A stretch of 64,000 nucleotides of DNA, from NCBI RefSeq assembly GCF_002736205.1, contig NZ_CP024091.1, forward strand, positions 1,364,001 through 1,428,000, in the 5' to 3' direction. The notes under the pieces were generated by a model. That model was not told the DNA's origin. It searched no databases and saw only the letters and a list, made by a program, of their open reading frames with translations. Made by a program: the position numbers and the translations under genes. Shown one piece after another: positions 60,356 through 64,000 of the stretch; the stretch's first letter is position 1, and each line of letters opens with the position of its first letter. The stretch comes from Pedobacter ginsengisoli (lineage in GTDB: Bacteria; Bacteroidota; Bacteroidia; Sphingobacteriales; Sphingobacteriaceae).

Positions 60356-60433
60356 ATGTGTAATTGTATGAAACATTATATGTCTTTGGCATGTCCATGC
60401 ATTTCGTGGTACACCCTGATCACGAAAATATGA
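60356..60433 (+). CDS. Cysteine-rich leader ORF upstream of the VCBS gene
   Basis: An ATG opens a 25-codon frame whose product has four cysteines as two CxC pairs (residues 2, 4, 13 and 15). It ends at a TGA that overlaps the VCBS start codon as ATGA, so the genes can be translationally coupled. A 7-base perfect stem, TTTCGTG (60402-60408) with CACGAAA (60421-60427), lies in its last codons, directly before that start. Ribosomes on the leader would melt the hairpin. The product is too short to suggest a folded protein. I call it a regulatory leader peptide by inference. Confidence 0.5.
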   Translation: MCNCMKHYMSLACPCISWYTLITKI

Positions 60434-63400
60434 AGAGACTTTACTACTCAGTTATTTTTATTTTAATGTTCTCGGCTTGTAAGCAATCAACAAAAGATGC
60501 TGCGAATGCTGTACCCGAAAACCCCTTATTTAAATTATTGGATTCTGCACAAACCAATATCCTTTTTGCAAATAATATAAAGGAAACTTTTGAGCGAAAC
60601 GTTTTTAATTATCCGGCATTTTATAATGGTTCTGGTGTTTCTATAGGAGATCTAAATAATGATGGCCTTGAGGATATATATTTTGGCGGTAACATGACGT
60701 CAAATAAGCTTTACCTAAATAAAGGTAATATGAAGTTTGTGGACGTTACAGAGATTGCAGGTGTTAAGGGAAGGTTAGAAGGATGGAAAAATGGTATCAA
60801 TATGGTTGACATTAATGGTGATGGACTATTAGATATCTACATATGCTATTCAGGGAAGTATCCGGGTGGAAACAGAAAAAACCAACTCTTTGTCAATAAG
60901 GGAGCAACAGAAAAGGGTATTCCTCAGTTTAAGGAAGAGGCCGAAATTTATGGACTGGCAGATTCTGCTTATAGCACACAATCTTATTTCTTTGATTATG
61001 ATAAGGATGGTGATCTGGACATGTTACTGGTAAATGAAAATATCAGAGTACTTACTGAGCTTGATGATGTAACCATTCAGGAACTTCAAAAAACTGCGGA
61101 TAGTATGTCGGGAACCAAGCTATATAAAAATGAGGGAGGCCATTTTAAAGATGTGACCCTTAAAGCAGGATTGCATAGTTCAGTATTGTCGTACGGATTG
61201 GCAGCAGCTACTTCTGACGTAAATGGGGATGGATGGCCGGATATCTATGTTTCAAATGATTATTCCATTCAGGACAGACTATATATCAATAACAAAGACG
61301 GAACGTTCACCGATCAGCTAACATCCAATCTTCGCCATATTTCTATGTATTCAATGGGAAATGCCGTGGTAGATATAAATAATGATGGGTTGATAGATAT
61401 CTATACCCTTGATATGATTCCCGAAGATAACCGTCGCCAAAAATTACTTCAGGGATTTGATAACTATGAATTCTTTGATTTGAATCTGCGAAATGGCCTC
61501 TACTATCAATATATGCGTAACATGCTGCATATTAATAATGGCAACGGAACATTTAGTGAGGTTGGGCAGTTGGCAGGTGTATCAAATACCGACTGGAGTT
61601 GGGCGCCTTTATTTGCCGACTTTGATAACGATGGATGGAAAGATCTTTTTGTAACCAATGGTTACCTGCATGATTTTACCAATATGGATGTGGTAAAGTA
61701 TAATGCAAATTATTTTAACAGCATAAACGGCGATGTTGAACCCAGACATATTTTAGATATGTTAAATAATTTACCCTCATCTGATGTAAAGAACTATATC
61801 TATAAAAATAAGCAAGGATTTACTTTTGCAAATAGATCTTTTGATTGGGGTATTGATATTCCTTCAAATAGTAGTGGGGCAGCATATGCTGACCTTGATA
61901 ATGATGGGGATCTGGACCTGATAATTAACAATATAAATAAACCAGCCTTCATTTATCAGAACAAGGGAGATTCGACCAGTCATTATCTAAAAGTAAAATT
62001 AACCGGACTAAAACAAAATACAGAAGGTATAGGTGCAAAGGTTACCGTTTACAGTGATTCTAAACTACAATCATTAGAGCAGATGCCTTCAAGAGGTTAT
62101 TTATCCAGAGTATCTTCAATTTTACATTTTGGATTGGGCAATAAGAATAAAATAGACTCGATTTCTGTAGTATGGCAAAGTGGAAAAAAACAAGTGCTCA
62201 CTAATGTTAAACCGGATCAGTTAGTACCTTTAAATGAAAAAGATGCGTTAGAAAATAACCGTCCGCCTGCTTTAAAACCTGCAATATTTAAAGAAGTTCC
62301 ATCGCCCCTGGAGTTTGTTAAAAGCAAAAATGGCATTAACGATTTTAAGAGACAGCCTTTAATGACCAACCCACAATCATTTGTTGGCCCATGTATGGTA
62401 AAAGGTGATGTTAATAAGGATGGTTTAGAAGATGTGTATGTTGGAGGGAACAAGAATGAGCCCGGCGCATTATACATTCAGCAAAAAAACGGCAAGTTCA
62501 TTAAAAATCAAAAACCATTTGAAGGTGATAAGGAGAGTGAAGATGCTGATGCAATATTCTTTGATGCTAATGGCGATGGTTTTATTGATTTATATGTCGT
62601 AAGCGGTGGCTATCATGGTTTTATGCCTACAGACCCATTATTGCAAGATCGCTTGTACCTTAACGACGGGAAAGGAAATCTCTTAAAATCAACCGGCACA
62701 TTACCCGAAATGCATGTAAGTAAAAGTTGTGCCCGTGTTGCTGACTTTAATGGAGATGGACATTTGGATATTTTTGTGGGAGGGAGGGTTATTCCCGGGC
62801 TTTATCCGGAAGCACCTAAAAGTTACCTGTTAATTAACGACGGTAAGGGTCATTTTAAAGATCAAATGAGTGTTGTTTGTTCTGATTTAAATCAAATGGG
62901 GATGATTACAGATGCTGCATGGATAGATTTAAATGGAGATAAGAAGCCTGATCTGGTTACTGTTGGAGAATGGATGCCAGTAAGTGTTTTCATTAATACT
63001 GATGGTAAATTAGTTAACAAAACGAAAAACTATTTTGATAAAGAATATAGTGGTTGGTGGAATAAACTTCTGGTTGCAGACCTTAACGAGGATGGCAAGC
63101 CCGACCTGATTGTTGGTAATCTGGGCCTAAATAGCCAGTGCAAGGTTAGTGATAAAGAACCTGCTGAAATGTATTACAAAGACTTTGATGACAATGGTGC
63201 TATTGATCCTATTCTATGTTTTTATATGATGGGTAAAAGCTTTCCATACATAACCAGAGATGAATTATTAGACCAGATGAGCATCATGAGACCACGGTTC
63301 CCCAATTATGCAAGTTATGCTGACGCAACTTTAAAAGATGTATTTACATCAGATGAATTAAAGGGCGCTAAATATTTAAAAGCAAACAGTCTGAAAACTA

Positions 63401-63750
63401 CATATTTTCAAAGTAGAACAGATGGGCGTTTTCATGAAAAAGATTTGCCTCTGGAAGTACAAATGGCTCCTGTTTATACTATTACTGCAGTTGATTATGA
63501 TGCCGATGGCCATAAAGATCTGTTATTGTGTGGCAACATGAATCAAGCCAGACTTCGCTTCGGAAAATACGATGCCAATTATGGACTCCTGCTAAAAGGT
63601 AACGGTAAAGGCAATTTTAATTATATACCTCAATATAAATCGGGCTTTAAATTACAAGGGGATGTCAGAAGCGCAATTGAGATTAACAATACAATTGTTT
63701 TTGGAATTAATCAGCAAGGGCCAAAGGCCTATCAGTTAAAAGGAAAATAG
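60430..63750 (+). CDS. VCBS/FG-GAP repeat lipoprotein with ASPIC/UnbV domain
   Basis: The 1106-residue protein starts at the ATG 60430 that begins a lipoprotein signal (FSAC near residue 15). About 13 FG-GAP/VCBS repeats follow, each with a DxNxDGxxD calcium-binding motif (DLNNDGLEDIYFGG, DINGDGLLDIY, DFDNDGWKDLFVTNG, DANGDGFIDLYVVSGG and others). An ASPIC/UnbV segment (HYLKVKLTGLK, SRGYLSRVSSILHFGLG) sits near residue 510-600. The repeats form two beta-propellers, probably on the cell surface. The next gene begins 16 bases downstream. Confidence 0.88.
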   Translation: MKRLYYSVIFILMFSACKQSTKDAANAVPENPLFKLLDSAQTNILFANNIKETFERNVFNYPAFYNGSGVSIGDLNNDGLEDIYFGGNMTSNKLYLNKGNMKFVDVTEIAGVKGRLEGWKNGINMVDINGDGLLDIYICYSGKYPGGNRKNQLFVNKGATEKGIPQFKEEAEIYGLADSAYSTQSYFFDYDKDGDLDMLLVNENIRVLTELDDVTIQELQKTADSMSGTKLYKNEGGHFKDVTLKAGLHSSVLSYGLAAATSDVNGDGWPDIYVSNDYSIQDRLYINNKDGTFTDQLTSNLRHISMYSMGNAVVDINNDGLIDIYTLDMIPEDNRRQKLLQGFDNYEFFDLNLRNGLYYQYMRNMLHINNGNGTFSEVGQLAGVSNTDWSWAPLFADFDNDGWKDLFVTNGYLHDFTNMDVVKYNANYFNSINGDVEPRHILDMLNNLPSSDVKNYIYKNKQGFTFANRSFDWGIDIPSNSSGAAYADLDNDGDLDLIINNINKPAFIYQNKGDSTSHYLKVKLTGLKQNTEGIGAKVTVYSDSKLQSLEQMPSRGYLSRVSSILHFGLGNKNKIDSISVVWQSGKKQVLTNVKPDQLVPLNEKDALENNRPPALKPAIFKEVPSPLEFVKSKNGINDFKRQPLMTNPQSFVGPCMVKGDVNKDGLEDVYVGGNKNEPGALYIQQKNGKFIKNQKPFEGDKESEDADAIFFDANGDGFIDLYVVSGGYHGFMPTDPLLQDRLYLNDGKGNLLKSTGTLPEMHVSKSCARVADFNGDGHLDIFVGGRVIPGLYPEAPKSYLLINDGKGHFKDQMSVVCSDLNQMGMITDAAWIDLNGDKKPDLVTVGEWMPVSVFINTDGKLVNKTKNYFDKEYSGWWNKLLVADLNEDGKPDLIVGNLGLNSQCKVSDKEPAEMYYKDFDDNGAIDPILCFYMMGKSFPYITRDELLDQMSIMRPRFPNYASYADATLKDVFTSDELKGAKYLKANSLKTTYFQSRTDGRFHEKDLPLEVQMAPVYTITAVDYDADGHKDLLLCGNMNQARLRFGKYDANYGLLLKGNGKGNFNYIPQYKSGFKLQGDVRSAIEINNTIVFGINQQGPKAYQLKGK

Positions 63751-63766
63751 AACCATTATTAAAGAT

Positions 63767-64000
63767 ATGAGAAAACTATTGTTTTTTAGTTTGTGTGTAA
63801 TATGTTTAGCTGCATGCCACAGCAATGAAAAATCACCCGAATTAAGCAATAAAGATATTGCTAAGGTTGTTGATGAAATGACCGAACTTATGATTCATGA
63901 CGTAACAAACCCTCCACTTGCAGCCAGATTTTTTGCTTATGCAAACCTTGCCGGTTATGAGGTTGTGGTGCAAAATGATTCCAATTGTGTTTCAATGAAG
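63767..64000 (+). CDS. Vanadium-dependent haloperoxidase-like lipoprotein (partial)
   Basis: The first 78 codons are visible before the window ends. They contain a lipoprotein signal (LAACH) and a helix with MTELMIHDVTNPPLAARFFAY, then LAGYEVV, the N-terminal pattern of Bacteroidota vanadium-dependent haloperoxidases of the PAP2 superfamily. The active site lies outside the window. Spacing after the VCBS gene indicates one operon, a common pairing in this phylum. Confidence 0.7.
   Translation, partial: MRKLLFFSLCVICLAACHSNEKSPELSNKDIAKVVDEMTELMIHDVTNPPLAARFFAYANLAGYEVVVQNDSNCVSMK

Overview
The window is chromosomal DNA of an AT-rich member of the Bacteroidota, most likely Sphingobacteriaceae (Pedobacter-like). 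The evidence is a complete rRNA operon of Bacteroidota type, many promoters fitting the phylum's -33 TTTG / -7 TAnnTTTG consensus, starts without Shine-Dalgarno sequences, many lipoprotein signals, and typical families (DUF5686, DUF4397, DUF2961, VCBS/ASPIC proteins, GH29 fucosidases, SIP-DUF3050 pair). The genus cannot be fixed by eye.

Layout. 1-16.3 kb: YtxH-like fragment, a large TPR/HExxH peptidase-like protein, an MFS transporter with an AraC regulator, a siderophore-interacting protein beside DUF3050, a thioredoxin-like protein, an apparent pepD / dehydrogenase-cytochrome c / rpiB operon, a DUF4397 lipoprotein, an L,D-transpeptidase, a candidate structured non-coding RNA with terminator (about 14690-15056), and an S41-like peptidase. 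16.3-22.5 kb: rRNA operon (two tandem promoters, 16S, tRNA-Ile, tRNA-Ala, 23S, 5S, terminator). 22.7-31.9 kb: a small beta-barrel protein, an apparently intact IS1182-family element whose ends form inward-facing terminator-like hairpins, PhoH, an LTA4-hydrolase-like M1 peptidase, a VOC protein, an EamA/RhtA exporter, a small lipoprotein with an apparent non-standard start codon, truC and a Nudix hydrolase.

32.0-40.6 kb: a seven-gene efflux locus, HlyD adaptor - TolC - MacB-type ATPase - two FtsX permeases - sigma-54 response regulator - sensor kinase. A candidate sigma-54 promoter lies just before the adaptor gene, which suggests the two-component pair activates its own operon. The adaptor gene is broken by a one-base frameshift at a G4 run. 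40.7-50.7 kb: a DUF5686 outer-membrane protein, an ABC ATPase with a very small membrane partner, a GNAT-nitrilase fusion, an exported Gfo/Idh/MocA protein, a phosphoesterase-beta-propeller fusion, a secreted repeat protein and a PAP2 phosphatase.

50.7-64 kb: an apparent fucose/glycan locus with an SMP-30 lactonase, a DUF2961 (GH172-type) protein, two GH29 alpha-L-fucosidases, an AraC regulator, an aldo/keto reductase overlapping a zinc alcohol dehydrogenase, then a VCBS/ASPIC lipoprotein and the start of a vanadium-haloperoxidase-like gene. The VCBS gene has a notable leader: a cysteine-rich 25-codon upstream ORF overlapping its start in an ATGA, with a hairpin directly before the start codon. 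Many start codons were moved downstream from the longest possible ORF, using signal peptides and promoter positions.
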